Below, piece after piece: positions 1 to 10,227 of a DNA stretch of 64,000 bases (within the stretch, counting starts at the first letter, position 1; each line of letters opens with the position of its first letter). Source of the DNA: Odontocerum albicorne. Taxonomy: Eukaryota > Arthropoda > Insecta > Trichoptera > Odontoceridae. Location: NCBI GenBank assembly GCA_949825065.1, contig OX463856.1, positions 12,585,238-12,649,237 on the forward strand, given 5' to 3'. The position numbers and the translations under genes are program-made. The notes beneath the pieces are model-generated. The model did no database searches, was not told where the DNA came from, and saw only the letters and a program-made list of their open reading frames with translations.

Positions 1-30
1 GTAGTATAACATATAAGTTGAATAACGTAC

Positions 31-210
31 AACCTGGCGGGCTTATTGCCATGAGGCAATCTCTTCAAATCAACCAGAAAGATATTAAAGTGGTATTAAG
101 TGCACACCAGACTCGAATCCTTTTAAAACAATTGGGTAGCAGTGGAATTTGAACCCGTAACCTTCGGGCTAGAAGATAGGCGTCTTACCAACCAGACTAT
201 AAAGGTCACC
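31..210 (-). mobile_element. tRNA-derived SINE, family A
   Basis: This is a near full-length copy of the commonest SINE in the window. Read on the minus strand it has a tRNA-like head with a split A/B-box layout (B-box-like 'ggttcaaattcc'), an A/T-rich linker, and a body ending in 'ccgccaggtt'. About twenty copies or pieces of the same family follow on both strands, so this is a dispersed retroposon and not a tRNA gene. Confidence 0.8.
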
Positions 211-294
211 TAACAAACAAAAAAGGGAAATTATTTCCTTGCAAAGAAAGTACAAAATTAAAATCCGTCGTATGTAACGGATTTTTTTACGGAA

Positions 295-360
295 ATTTAA
301 CATTTTCGTAAATACCGTACTAACATATATAGTATAACGGAATTTACGAAAATGTTAAAT
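295..360. repeat. small perfect palindrome
   Basis: Two 19-bp arms (295-313 and 342-360) are perfect inverted complements around a 28-base loop. A smaller stem of 8 bp flanks it at about 260-287. No target-site duplication was recognised, so this may be a worn MITE or a chance AT-rich palindrome. Confidence 0.6.
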
Positions 361-594
361 TGAACGTATATTTTGTATCGACTCTGTATATTTGAGCAGT
401 TCAATGAAAATTTAACATTAATGATCTAGGGTTAGTGTCGGCTCGTGTAAGCTAAATGCTACTCTATTTGGGTTCAATGAATTGGGTATATTCTTTCATT
501 TCGAGGTATTATTTATTTATTTTTTCAAAACAGGCTTAGCCCAATTACATTGAAAAATACAAGACATTAAAAAAGAAGAAAAATTACAGGGAAA

Positions 595-3063
595 TTTTTT
601 TTTTTTAAAATTATATAAAGTAAAAAATAATGCATATGTATACAAATGAGTATTTACACACAAACGTATGTTACATATATATTCAGTCACTTAAGTATGT
701 TGATGAGTGCTTTCTAACGCGCTTAATCTAAGAAGAAAATTTACTTTTGCTTTTGGTAATGTGATATGAAATATGTCAATATCCGAAGCAGTCTCGTTAA
801 GAAGAGTTAAGGCCCTTCCAACAGGCATAGCGGCTGGAAGACCCGTTCTTGCGTATGTTATTGAGAACAGTTCCTGCCGGCGCAGTCTAGTGTAATTGTT
901 AGGAACATTTAACGCTAATCTTTGTAGTAATGCTGGACAGCTCACAACTCCTCGAACGAGTTTGACAACGTATACCAAGAGACGCAGATCTCTTCTTACG
1001 CTCAAGAAGTTATACCCGAGCATGCCCAGCAGAAACTGCGTAGGATATAGCCACGGATAGACACCAAACTCACTCATGTAGAGATATCGTAGATATTTTT
1101 TTTGTACTTTCTCCACCATGAGCAAGTTCTGCGCCCCCACCGGGCTCCAAATGCAAGCATTGCTTTCTAGTTTGCTACGGATCAATGAATTAAACAACGT
1201 TTTGAGCACCAATTGGTTTTCAAACGACTTAGAGATTCTCATAACAAATCCTAGAGTTTTATAAGCTGAGTTGCACATAACTTCTATGTGAGGACCAAAC
1301 GCGAGATTGCTGTGGAACAAGACACCCAGATCTTTAATATTATCTGTGCGGGGAATAGGTATAGATTCTAGTGTATATCTATGGAATTTCAAGACATGTG
1401 AGCGATGATACGACATAATTTTGCACTTTGATGCGTTGAAATATAATTTATTATTGTGGCTCCACTCACAAACGTTGTTGAGATCTGCCTGTAGGTCTAA
1501 GCAGTCGGTATAAGAACGAATTTTTTGAAAGATTTTGAGGTCATCAGCAAATAGAAGAAACGTGGATTTTTTTATAACTCTACCTATATCATTAATAAAA
1601 ATAAGAAATAAGGTAGGTCCAAGATTAGACCCCTGCGGAACACCTGAGTAGGCAGTGAAGTAATCGGAGTTGTAGATTCCATGTGAAACAAATTGTTTTC
1701 TATCTGTAAGATAATCTGACAGTAGCCTTAGTAAGTTACCTGGGATCCCAAGTTCACTATTTTTTTCTAATATTTTTTTGTGATTGACGCGATCAAAAGC
1801 TTTTGCAAAGTCATGATACGAACAATCAATCTGATTGCCACTATCTACAGCCCTTGAAACATAGTCGGTGAAGACCATCAGATTGGATTCAGTAGATCTG
1901 CCTCTTCTGAAGCCATGCTGCTCATCAATTATGTATGGGTCCACTAACGACCTTAGTGTGCGATCCATAAACATTTCTAGGAGCTTAGCTATTGAAGAAA
2001 GTATGGCGATAGGTCTGTAGTTGGTTATATCGTCCTTAGAACCATTTTTAAATATGGGAATAACTCGAGTCTTTTTCCATTCACTTGGAAAAGTATGGAC
2101 TCGGAAGACAAGATTAAATATGTAAGCAAGAGGTGCAGAAAGCAATTCACTACAGCCCTTAAGAAAAAATGTAGGTACTCCGTCCGGCCCGACTGCTTTC
2201 GTGTTTTTCATCAACTTTATTTGTTTGAGTATATCAAATGTAGTGATGCTTAGCTTAAATCCCGAGGAAGTATGGTGTTCATCAAAAACAAATGCCTCGG
2301 AGTCCCTACAATAAACTGTTGAAAAATAATTTGCGAATGCAGAAGATATTTCGGGACCAGTTATTTGATTCCCATCCCAATTCATAACATTAAGCACTGG
2401 AGAATCGTTACGCATGGATTTAATATGATTCCAAAATAGTTTTGGTTCACGTACCATTCGACATTCTAAGTTCCTTATGAAGTCTTTATAGGCCGTGCGA
2501 ATGTTATGTTTGAGCTGAGCGCGAGCACTTTTGAACGCATCGTAGTCACTCAGACGACAAGAGTGTTTCCATTTTTTGTGAAGAGAATCTTTAAGTCTAA
2601 TATTCCCAACAATTTCACTTGTGAACCACCTCGGGTATTGCCACTTACGTAGCTCTTTTGGTTTTACGGGAAAGCACTCATCAAATACGCAATAAACATG
2701 TTCATACAAATATGCTACCGCCTCGTTCACGTCTAAAATTGAATATAAGGGATCCCAGTTAATATCCCTTGTCTTCAGATATAAGGAATGGAAATCTCCT
2801 TTGTCAAATCGCCATTTTTTAAACACTGGATTCTCAAATTTTTTTGGAGACGCATTTATTTTATCCTTGATCAAGAAGACTGTGAGATCGAATTCTAGTG
2901 CCGGGTGATGAAGATCTTCTGGTACGAGATGAAAAGGGGCGTGTTGCACCTTGGTGCTAATATTTGAATATATTAAATCTAGAAGCCTGCGGTTAAAATT
3001 ATTGATATTATTAAATTGTTTCAAGCTGTAGGCAGTTGAAACACACAAAAATTCTTGGACATA
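595..3063 (-). mobile_element. 5'-truncated Jockey-like non-LTR retrotransposon
   Basis: The element covers an uninterrupted reverse-transcriptase frame, a short 3' UTR and a 12- to 13-base poly-A tail (read as T at 595-607 on the plus strand). The 5' end is lost: upstream of about 3063 the frame closes, and only a possible frameshifted trace of endonuclease continues. A second, shorter copy of its 3' end lies at 38370-38745 on the plus strand and shares both protein and 3' UTR sequence. I did not find a convincing target-site duplication. Confidence 0.8.
691..3048 (-). CDS. reverse transcriptase of a Jockey-like element (5'-truncated ORF2)
   Basis: The frame encodes 785 residues of a non-LTR retrotransposon ORF2, which copies element RNA at a nicked chromosomal target. 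Residues about 19-31 (NRRLLDLIYSNIS) match the very end of an apurinic-type endonuclease domain, so nearly all of the endonuclease is missing. The reverse transcriptase spans about 270-545, with a YRP motif near 344-346, the first catalytic Asp in YHDFAKAFD at 413, GVPQGSNLGP at 469-478 and FADD at 500-503. All three catalytic aspartates are kept. The C-terminal 200 residues are the usual thumb and tail region. The first codon is TTG inside a longer frame, so it is an arbitrary open-frame boundary and not a true start. Intact length with no stop suggests a young insertion, but a copy without endonuclease is expected to be immobile. Clade assignment to Jockey/CR1-type elements is by motif style only. 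Confidence 0.85.
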   Translation of the reverse strand: MCVSTAYSLKQFNNINNFNRRLLDLIYSNISTKVQHAPFHLVPEDLHHPALEFDLTVFLIKDKINASPKKFENPVFKKWRFDKGDFHSLYLKTRDINWDPLYSILDVNEAVAYLYEHVYCVFDECFPVKPKELRKWQYPRWFTSEIVGNIRLKDSLHKKWKHSCRLSDYDAFKSARAQLKHNIRTAYKDFIRNLECRMVREPKLFWNHIKSMRNDSPVLNVMNWDGNQITGPEISSAFANYFSTVYCRDSEAFVFDEHHTSSGFKLSITTFDILKQIKLMKNTKAVGPDGVPTFFLKGCSELLSAPLAYIFNLVFRVHTFPSEWKKTRVIPIFKNGSKDDITNYRPIAILSSIAKLLEMFMDRTLRSLVDPYIIDEQHGFRRGRSTESNLMVFTDYVSRAVDSGNQIDCSYHDFAKAFDRVNHKKILEKNSELGIPGNLLRLLSDYLTDRKQFVSHGIYNSDYFTAYSGVPQGSNLGPTLFLIFINDIGRVIKKSTFLLFADDLKIFQKIRSYTDCLDLQADLNNVCEWSHNNKLYFNASKCKIMSYHRSHVLKFHRYTLESIPIPRTDNIKDLGVLFHSNLAFGPHIEVMCNSAYKTLGFVMRISKSFENQLVLKTLFNSLIRSKLESNACIWSPVGAQNLLMVEKVQKKYLRYLYMSEFGVYPWLYPTQFLLGMLGYNFLSVRRDLRLLVYVVKLVRGVVSCPALLQRLALNVPNNYTRLRRQELFSITYARTGLPAAMPVGRALTLLNETASDIDIFHITLPKAKVNFLLRLSALESTHQHT

Positions 3064-3520
3064 TTAGGTTGGTGATGCTGTCTGGCGATAAATTTTAATG
3101 TATATATAGTATTAGGCAGAAGTGGGTGATTATAAATGATCTATTTTGGTGATTTGTTTTGATGACCAAAGCCGATATTATCATGTTTATACTAAAGTTT
3201 TGAAAATCTACGATTAGCAGGATTTAAAAAAAAAAACCACTCCTATAACAGTATTGAAAAAGGCAGCTTTTTATTACAAGTATAAGAGTTATTTTATTTC
3301 AGCCAGTGTGCAGAATGGTGCAATATAACATAATCCCTAATTTTACTAAATATATCACAACGTTCTATTATAAATGCACACTTTCAATCGATCTCCGAAT
3401 GAACTATGGAGCATGGCTTGTTCTTTAGTTCCAGTTCAGGCTCACTCGTTATTCAAGCTTCAAACAATCCTCATTGACAGTCCTTAGCTTCACAACAAAT
3501 TAAATGCTGACTTACTTTCT
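3061..3520. other. no gene recognised
   Basis: Only AT-rich sequence is seen here. A possible frameshifted trace of the endonuclease of the neighbouring Jockey-like element (residues like LSPDSITNL) lies at about 3063-3110 on the minus strand. Confidence 0.4.
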
Positions 3521-3524
3521 CTAA

Positions 3525-4073
3525 TATTTAATTTCTTAAACATAACAAGAAATATACACAATTTGCAAAAAAAACAGCAGGTAATTTAATTTGGATACAC
3601 AATATAAATGGATTTGGGTTTGTTGCCTTTTATTTGTTGTGTCCCCAGTAAACTTGGCTTTTGCCTGTATCTCACTGAGGACATAAATCATGAAAAAATA
3701 AATATATATTTCTTTCCGTTTTTTGATTATATAAAACCCCGTTGCACATTCTCATCAACCTGACAAACAGTGACACTCAATAACATATGTATATATCATG
3801 CGAATCAAACCCTTTACACTTCATTGCTCCAGACAGACCAAAACGTTTATCCCACAAAATCATAAAAAAAAACACCAAACTCAAAGAGTTCACACAAACC
3901 TATCTACGAGTCATTTCTCTTGCAAGCTCAAGTATTCAAACTCATGTCGTAATAACAACCACGCTCCGATCGACTGCCCAAATTTGTTTTGCTCCCTTTG
4001 CCTTTATTGAATTCGGCACCCCATTGTATGTCACGGGAGCTAAATAGGCATATTGCCTTTGGGCAAAAGACGT
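3525..4073 (+). mobile_element. unclassified dispersed repeat R, copy 1
   Basis: About 550 bp that recur as a fragment at 9100-9356 (plus) and as a longer copy at 13306-13928 (minus). Shared blocks include a conserved 'ctcatcaacctgacaaacag' segment and a terminal module around 'ttgaattcggcacc' and 'ggcatattgcctttgggc'. Short open frames cross it in each copy, but reading frames differ between copies, so I do not call a gene. It may be a solo terminal repeat or a non-autonomous element; its class is unknown. Confidence 0.6.
3728..3755 (+). promoter_or_regulatory. TATA box and initiator-like site in repeat R
   Basis: A TATATAAAA box at 3728-3736 is followed about 20 bp later by an initiator-like 'ctcatcaacc'. 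The pair is kept in the minus-strand copy near 13742, while the copy at 9100-9356 has lost the TATA box. It could be the promoter of the element that made this repeat. This is inferred from sequence shape alone. Confidence 0.3.
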
Positions 4074-4370
4074 TCTAACTCCAGGGATGGTGAACATTTT
4101 ATCAGTTGCCATGCGTGTCACGTGTCTGCTGAGTCTGCATCTTCCCCTCCTCTTAATTATAGTGCCAGAGAATGGACTTGAAATGTATGTTGACTATGTT
4201 CAGGACCCAATACTTCCTGAAAAGCTCCGCATTGCGATACCGGGCAGGAATTTTATTAATTATTTTTACAATCAATTTTTGAAAAATCTGCATTATGTGT
4301 TTTTGTGTTAAGGTGTACCCCTCCAAACTGATATACCATAAGAAAGTGCCGACTGACATTAAGCGAAGTA

Positions 4371-4611
4371 CAGTACCGGGCGGTAAGTAATACACATCGG
4401 ACTTAAAAAAGAGACTTTCGGACATAATTGTCTAGCTTTGGATTTGTAGAGCGTCGTCTCTGTCACACGATGCGCTAACATTCCGGTATCTAGGTGGACG
4501 AATCGATGCTCTACAATGACAGAAACGATGTTCTACAAAGCCGAAGTTAGTCGATTATGGCCGACAGTTTCTTTCTTAAGCTCGATATGTATCACTTACC
4601 GCCGGGTACTG
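4371..4611. mobile_element. MITE with Tc1/mariner-type ends, copy 1
   Basis: A 241-bp palindromic element has long terminal inverted repeats beginning 'cagtacc' and carrying 'ggtaagtaatacaca'-like sequence. It is flanked by TA on both sides (4369-4370 and 4612-4613), the duplication used by Tc1/mariner and pogo transposases. It has no coding capacity. A second copy lies at 28442-28878 and is split by a SINE. Confidence 0.75.
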
Positions 4612-4639
4612 TATATACTTTTAAGAACATTTTTCGTCA

Positions 4640-4920
4640 TTTTTGTATCATCTTCTTTACCATCTCGCCGTCCCCTCTTATCTCGTCACGAATATTCAGC
4701 ACCTTTCCGGTCATGGACTTGCGCTGCGTTCAAAAAGAGATTGTTTATTAACTTTCACAGTTCACCATCCTCCTTTTTTACGCTGTTCTTTATTGCCCAT
4801 GGAGAGATACTCTGGAACCAAACTTATGTTATACACGACCCATCATTGGCATGTTTTAAAAAGTGACTGAAAAAAATTCTCGTTTCATTCCTGATTTTCC
4901 GTACCTCTCCCCCATTTCTA
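4640..4920 (+). pseudogene. non-LTR reverse-transcriptase C-terminal scrap
   Basis: Two frames together carry residues resembling the extreme C-terminus of a non-LTR ORF2: LALRSKRDCLLTFTVH, then ILWNQ and LACFKK before a stop. The same pattern (LALRSNRDYLLDFPVH, RLWNHL, VCFKK) occurs on the minus strand at 52921-53126, so the two are remnants of one family. Frameshifts separate the blocks. It is dead sequence. Confidence 0.5.
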
Positions 4921-5099
4921 TCCTATGGTTGATGATATCTAATTTTTATTTTTATATTATTCATAAATTTTGTAGTGGTGAATATATATTTTTTTGCGGC
5001 TATGTTACTTTCTTTCTTTACTTTTATCTGGTTATTTGAAAGAGATTGCTCTTCAGAGATTGACTGTTATCATGCCTTTACTTTTTAGACAGTAGATTG

Positions 5100-5300
5100 A
5101 AATAAATATGTGGTATCACAATGAAACCATTCTCGTAAGTACTTCAGCTTGAAGGTATGCCTTCTAGCTGTACTTCTTCTACCTTCAATTTTCTACTTGC
5201 AATATCAGTGAAGGATGTCATATTAGCACCAAGTACACTTACTTTCTCCATTTTATAAAGGATAATATTTTTAAATTTTTATCAATCCGTTTCAAGATGT
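5100..5300 (-). pseudogene. RTE-like C-terminal scrap
   Basis: Minus-strand translation across frameshifts gives KIEGRRSTARRHTFKLKYL, comparable to the RTE-type tail seen in the plus-strand element at 54480-54560 (GKIEGRRGVGRRKISWLRN). Weak traces of the preceding thumb region may extend to about 5500. The match is short and the copy is badly eroded. Confidence 0.4.
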
Positions 5301-6084
5301 CATCATTACTTTCATTTCCAAGACGTCAACTTTGTCAACATATGACAGTCAGCATTATTCGATTGAAACCACATTTAAAAAAAAAAAAAAATACAAGTTG
5401 ATTTGTGGTGGTCTGTTTTCATACTTCAACACCATAGAGAAGTACGGATAATAAATTCTTTTGATTTTGGTACTCATGGTGTGATCTCATAGGATGATAC
5501 CAATACTACTTACATTCATAGCTCCTTCGGCTGTTAAGAACCCCATTTACGTTTTAAATTAAAATTACTTCAATTGAGAATTGTGTAAACAATATCTGAT
5601 TCAGAATTTTTAAATATAAATATTTCCACAAAATGTAAACCCATAACAATAAATAACAAACAAACGTAACTTGAATCTCACTTAAAAAAAGTAATTGTTC
5701 TGCATGGCTGAACATTGTTTTCACACTAAAATGGAGATATCCACTGGGGTAAGAAAAAAACTGCCATTAACGTCGAAAAACTTCTCCTTTAAGGCTGTTG
5801 TTGGAGAAAGCTCTGGAGTATTTATTGTATTTCCACCCAGTCTAAGCAACTTGATCTAACCACCTTGTATAAAAATGCTTGTTACATTGTTTTTCCTTTT
5901 CAACTCTTTCTTTTACTTGTGAATTCAAATTATATATTTTAACCTTGTTTACATGTTGATTCTTTTAAAGCTAAAAATATTTTCAGTGGTTTAAATTTTT
6001 TAGAATGGTTTATATTCGATTTATTTATATATTTAAATAGATACTATTACACTTTGTTTTTTTTTTTGGTGAAGGCAATACTAA

Positions 6085-6180
6085 TATTAAAATTACGATT
6101 TATATAGCGCCGTTTACACAACAGACCCTTCTCAGAGCACTCCAACTCGGACATCGATCCCACTATTACTGGCAGATTAA
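6085..6180 (+). repeat. short dispersed repeat C, copy 1
   Basis: The block 'tatagcgccgttta' followed by a segment ending near 'cgatcccactatta' recurs at 20128-20262 and 31283-31350. Read on the minus strand the longest copy has a B-box-like 'gggttcaaatcc' and ends in a 'ggcgct' segment, so a further tRNA-derived SINE is possible. Confidence 0.5.
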
Positions 6181-6366
6181 ATTTTTGTTAAAATAAGACT
6201 CATATAAGTTGAGTGTAAGTATATACTCGTAAGTATCATAAGTAGTGACTTTGCCCATTAGATAAGATAGGTACTTCCCTACACCGTTTGGGAAGAAAAC
6301 CACAAAAAAACTAACCAAAGAAAGACAAACTACAAAGAAACCTTTGAAATCCTCCGATATGTGACA

Positions 6367-6758
6367 GCAGTGGTGGCTGGTCCCGAGGTGCACTAGTGCG
6401 CTGAGCACAACGCACCTCAAGCGAATATGAAATATCGCTGTCTCACGGTTTACTGCATGTCTTTGTCTGCCCTATATGAATTAGCGTTTCCGTCCGGTGC
6501 GTATTGGAGATCGCTCCGGTAATATTGACAAACTTGGCCGGTCAATTTGAAAGGAATATTTTTTTAAATTTAACTTAATTTTTTTTTAAATTTTCACTTA
6601 AATAAAATTCTCGTACTATTTGTCAGTATTCTTATACATACTTAATCTATATAAATATTTAACATTTTTGGAAGTCATGTTTGCGAATATAACATTTAAT
6701 TATTGCGAATAATTTTTCCGGTTCAGCGCACCAACGCACCTCCAGACCAGCCGCCGCT
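6367..6758. mobile_element. hAT-like MITE
   Basis: Terminal inverted repeats of about 38 bp (left about 6368-6405, right about 6721-6758) pair with several substitutions and begin with a CAG/AGC(G)GGCGG-type hAT end. Flanking octamers atgtgaca (6359-6366) and atgtgaga (6759-6766) match at 7 of 8 positions, as expected for the 8-bp duplication made by hAT transposases. The interior is AT-rich and non-coding, so the element would depend on a transposase from elsewhere. Confidence 0.75.
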
Positions 6759-6772
6759 ATGTGAGAGTAATA

Positions 6773-6797
6773 GGTTAGTCAATAAGTTTTGAAAGCG
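6773..6797 (+). repeat. mariner left terminal inverted repeat
   Basis: The 25-bp left end starts ggttagtcaataag, follows a TA dinucleotide and matches the right end at 24 of 25 positions. Confidence 0.95.
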
Positions 6798-6948
6798 ACA
6801 TCTATGGAGCAGTAGAAAAACCAAAATATCTACGCCATTTTAATATTTAATCTTTCATAAGAACGTACTTAAAATTTCATTTCGATCTGTCAATTCATTC
6901 TTTGTTTACAAGCCATTTGAAGTTGACGTGTCAGTGTATTTTTTAACA

Positions 6949-7998
6949 ATGGAAAAATCCGAATATCGTGCAGTGATTAAATTCTTTGTTTTGGAAGGTT
7001 TATCGGCTACTGAGATCCATGCAAAGATGGTGAAAGTATTAAAGAAGTCTTCTTCTTCATTTTCAACCGTTCACCGATGGGTTTTGGAGTTTAAGCGTGG
7101 CCGTACAAGCGTTAAAGACGATCCACGCTCATGACGTCCAAAAAGTGCATCAACACCAGAAATCATAGCGAAAATACAAGATATGGTTTTGGAAGATCAT
7201 CGACCGACTGTGGATGTGATAGCTGACACCATAGGCATCTCACATGGAACAACATGGCATATTTTGGCTGAAATTTTGGGTTTCAAAAAACTGTGTGCAC
7301 AATGGGTGCCGCATTTGCTAACAATGCAACAAAAACACGTTCGAATGCGGCTTTCTGAGCAACATTTGGAGCAATTTCGAAAGGATAAAAAGGATTTTCT
7401 GCGTCGATTCATCACTGTGGATGAGACTTGGGTCTACCACCATGATCCTGAATCAAAACAAGAGGCTAAGGAGTGGTGTGAACCAGGCACTTTGGCTCCG
7501 AAGAGAGTTCGTGTCCAAAAATCGGCCAAGAAGGTGTTAGCGTCAGTTTTTTGGTATGCAAAAGAAATTTTATTGATAGATTCTCTCCAAACTGGTAAGA
7601 CAATCAACTTTGATTATTATTGTGACCTTTTGGACCAGTTGGAGGAAAAAATTTGTGAAAAAAGACCCGGTTTGCAGAAGAAAAAAATCATTTTTCATCA
7701 AGACAATGCACCTGCTCACACAGCTCAAAAAACCATCGCGAAAATCAGTGAATCGGGGTACGAATTGTTGCAGCATCCACCCTTTTTGCCAGATTTAGCT
7801 CCCTCTGACTTTTGGCTGTTCTCACACCTCAAAAAATTCCTTCGTGGAAAGCATTTTTCATCAAACGAAGAGGTTATAGCCGTCGTAGAGGAGTATTTTG
7901 CAGGCCTTCCAGAAAGTCACTTCCGTGATGGGACAACAAAGTTGGAAGATCGTTGGACCAAGTGTATTGATCTTATGGGAGACTATACTGAGCAATAA
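6949..7998 (+). pseudogene. mariner transposase, one premature stop
   Basis: The frame from ATG 6949 (inside the short open frame that starts at 6928) runs 349 codons, the usual mariner length, with a single in-frame TGA at 7132-7134 (codon 62). The context DDPRS-stop-RPKSAS suggests that one base change turned a Gly codon into TGA. The first 61 codons are the helix-turn-helix DNA-binding region (EYRAVIKFFVLEG; VHRWVLEFKRGRTSV). After the stop come the WVPHLLT linker motif and a D,D34D catalytic core: TVDETWVYHH, FHQDNAPAH and LPDLAPSDFWLF. Counting from the Asp in HQDN to the Asp in APSD gives 34 intervening residues. No frameshift is seen. The protein cuts and joins the element at TA targets in the nucleus. 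Without read-through the stop removes the catalytic domain, so the copy should be inactive. Confidence 0.95.
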
Positions 7999-8035
7999 AA
8001 GTGATTTCTCCCCAAAAAAAATGTATTTTCATTTC

Positions 8036-8060
8036 CGCTTTCAAAACTTTTTGACTAACC
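8036..8060 (-). repeat. mariner right terminal inverted repeat
   Basis: The 25-bp right end is complementary to the left end with one mismatch and is followed by TA at 8061-8062. Confidence 0.95.
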
Positions 8061-8273
8061 TAGTAACCTAGTAACGCTAGATGTAGCGAAGTGTATGTGT
8101 GTAGTATTCAGATACTCATAAATAGTCAAAAAACATATAAAATTAAAATTAACTTTGAAAATCTACATAAAACACATCATGTTTGGCAGCTGTAGCAGCA
8201 CTCTCACCTCACCTCGTTCATATCTCACCATTTTTGTACTCTTGTTTTTTCACAATTCTTATCTTACCCTCAA

Positions 8274-8345
8274 TTACAATTCTTCAACTGTTGCCTTGAA
8301 ATCTTTCTTCGGTCTACCTCTTCCTCGTTTTTCATCCATTCCAGA
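8274..8345 (-). pseudogene. possible reverse-transcriptase tail scrap
   Basis: The minus strand encodes EKRGRGRPKKDFKATVEEL, resembling the RGRPKKxW block near the C-terminus of several non-LTR proteins in this window. The block is short and of low complexity, so the call is tentative. Confidence 0.3.
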
Positions 8346-8385
8346 TAAATATATTTGTTTCGCAAGTCTTTCGCAATTTAATTTC

Positions 8386-8460
8386 CATCTCCGTGGCCTA
8401 GTAGGTAGGCACTTGTCTACCGATCCGGAGTAACGTGTTTGATTCCTGGTGGAATCCAAA
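8386..8460 (+). mobile_element. SINE family A, head fragment
   Basis: Only the tRNA-like head is present ('ccgtggcctagtaggtagg', then the B-box-like 'gtttgattcctgg'). The body is missing. Confidence 0.7.
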
Positions 8461-8469
8461 TAAATACAA

Positions 8470-8980
8470 ATACCAAGGTCTCTTTAGTAACTTTTCAACG
8501 CAAGGCACATATTTCAACAGCATATCATAACATATATAGTGCACTCATCACTCCCTTTTAACGTCCAAATATTAACAGCGTCCAACTTCCCTTAACAAGA
8601 CTGAATTTACGTCTAAATACAGAGTTGGGACAGAATGTTGAATCACGAGTCGCAGTGATAAAGTGTAATCAGTAGCTTAGGGACTAATTCATTGTTCAGC
8701 TAAAATAAGAAACACTGATTTTTAACCTTAAAATTTCGTGTTTTGTATTCAGAGTCAGACTTCATAAGCCCTAAACTTTAAAGTGAAGTAATGAAACCAC
8801 ATAATTCCTTTACTTGAGAAAAGTACGACAAATGTGTACAAAATGTAACGTACCTATAATACTATTTTGTCAGCAAAAAAGGTAAAGATTTAGTATTTAG
8901 TGTTTAATATGAATTTGAGTGTTAAAAATGATTTAATTATTAATAAATTTTAAACAGCGAGGATAATTCCAATACGCAAT
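8470..8980. other. no gene recognised
   Basis: AT-rich sequence without a supported feature. Confidence 0.4.
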
Positions 8981-8983
8981 AGT

Positions 8984-9062
8984 GACGACCTTCGTTGCCT
9001 AATTGAGAAGACCCGTACCTTTCAAACCGGGTTGGCGAGTTAGATTCCCATTGGTACCCATT
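8984..9062 (+). mobile_element. SINE family A, diverged head
   Basis: A diverged tRNA-like head: 'gacgaccttcgttgcctaat' and the B-box-like 'gttagattccca', followed by a trace of the A/T linker. Confidence 0.5.
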
Positions 9063-9099
9063 TTAATAAAGGATTATAATCTCGTTCTCTCTTATTGTC

Positions 9100-9356
9100 T
9101 ATTTTTTATTTATTTATTATTACACATGACAAGAAATGTACATAATTTGTGAAAAAACAACAGGTAATTTAATTTAGACATACAATTTTAATGGATCTGG
9201 GTTTGTTCCCTTTCATTTGTCGTATCCCCAGTAAACTAGGCTTTTGCCTGTATCTCACTGAGGATATTTAGCATGAAAAAATAAATCGATACTTCTTTTC
9301 GATTTTTGATTACACAAAAACAAAACCCCGTTGCACGTTCTCATCAACCTGACATG
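9100..9356 (+). mobile_element. dispersed repeat R, copy 2 (5' part)
   Basis: Matches the first 250 bp of repeat R at 3525-3780, from the 'catgacaagaaatgtacat' block to 'ctcatcaacctgaca', then stops abruptly. Its TATA box is lost. Confidence 0.6.
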
Positions 9357-9359
9357 TAA

Positions 9360-10150
9360 CGTGGATTGTTATTATTTCAATTTTCAAAAGATTTGAGGAT
9401 ATTGTAATAAAACAACAAGCTCGCTAGGTTGAACTGTAATAACGAGAGTCTCATACAGAACTCTACAACAAAGTTAACTGAAAAAACTTCTTGTTGGCTT
9501 TTTTGCTGTCAAACTTTCCATTCAAAACGACAGCTACTTTGATCAACTGATGTATGGTAGATAGTTGAGTCTACATGATTAACCTTATAAAGGCAGATAA
9601 CACTGAAATTCCTTAAAACGTTGATAAAGGCTTCCGAATTGATAAACGTATTATTCATAATATCTTTATGTAATGCAATCGCTAATAACTTCCTTGGAAA
9701 AACAACAATGAAGATTTTCCTCCACATATCAACTGTTTTTAGATTAAATTCTGCTAAGCCAAAAAAAATAATATCAAAATATTGGATCACGCACCTGCTT
9801 CAAAATATTTATTGGAAATCTAATTTTGATCCTCGCATCTCAAATAAATTACAAACCTAATAACTTTCTTTATATGAAATTTATTCTTTTGTGTTTTACC
9901 GAAGGATATTGTTGATAAAATATTTTAAACAGCTTTAGAAACTCCAATGATTTCAGATTTTTTAAATCTCCATTTCAGAGATTTTTTCAGCAAGTATTTT
10001 AGCATCTTACTTAATATATTTGTCCATCAAGTTAAATTAATAACTGCAGTTTAAAATATGAAAGACTAACTCATCTTATGTTTTTTTCCCAACTATGACT
10101 GTTTTATGTAAAATAAATGTTTTTTTTTTTGTTGTCATTGCGCGTTCAAA
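9360..10150. other. no gene recognised
   Basis: AT-rich sequence. Overlapping short open frames on both strands at 9509-9860 have no recognisable motif and look like chance. Confidence 0.4.
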
Positions 10151-10227
10151 ATTTATTGTTTTTCATATGTTGTTTATAGTTAAGGCATTAACGTTGTAGA
10201 GGTTTAAAGACATTGTAATTTATTTTT

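Larger units (their letters stand above)
6773..8060 (+). mobile_element. mariner transposon, nearly intact
   Basis: This is a 1288-bp element of typical mariner size. The terminal inverted repeats at 6773-6797 and 8036-8060 are 25 bp each with one mismatch, and TA is duplicated at 6771-6772 and 8061-8062. It contains one transposase frame interrupted by a single stop. It sits 14 bp to the right of the hAT-like MITE. The intact ends mean it could still be moved by a transposase supplied in trans. Confidence 0.95.

Noticed and set aside
259..288. Hairpin followed by a T run, resembling a bacterial intrinsic terminator
   Set aside because: The window is eukaryotic and no gene ends there; short AT hairpins are common by chance.
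4076..4140. A 'cagggatggtgaac' segment resembling a hAT end
   Set aside because: No matching inverted end or 8-bp duplication was found nearby.
4153..4425. Open frames on both strands between repeat R and the MITE
   Set aside because: No family match could be recognised on either strand, and the minus-strand frame runs into the MITE end.
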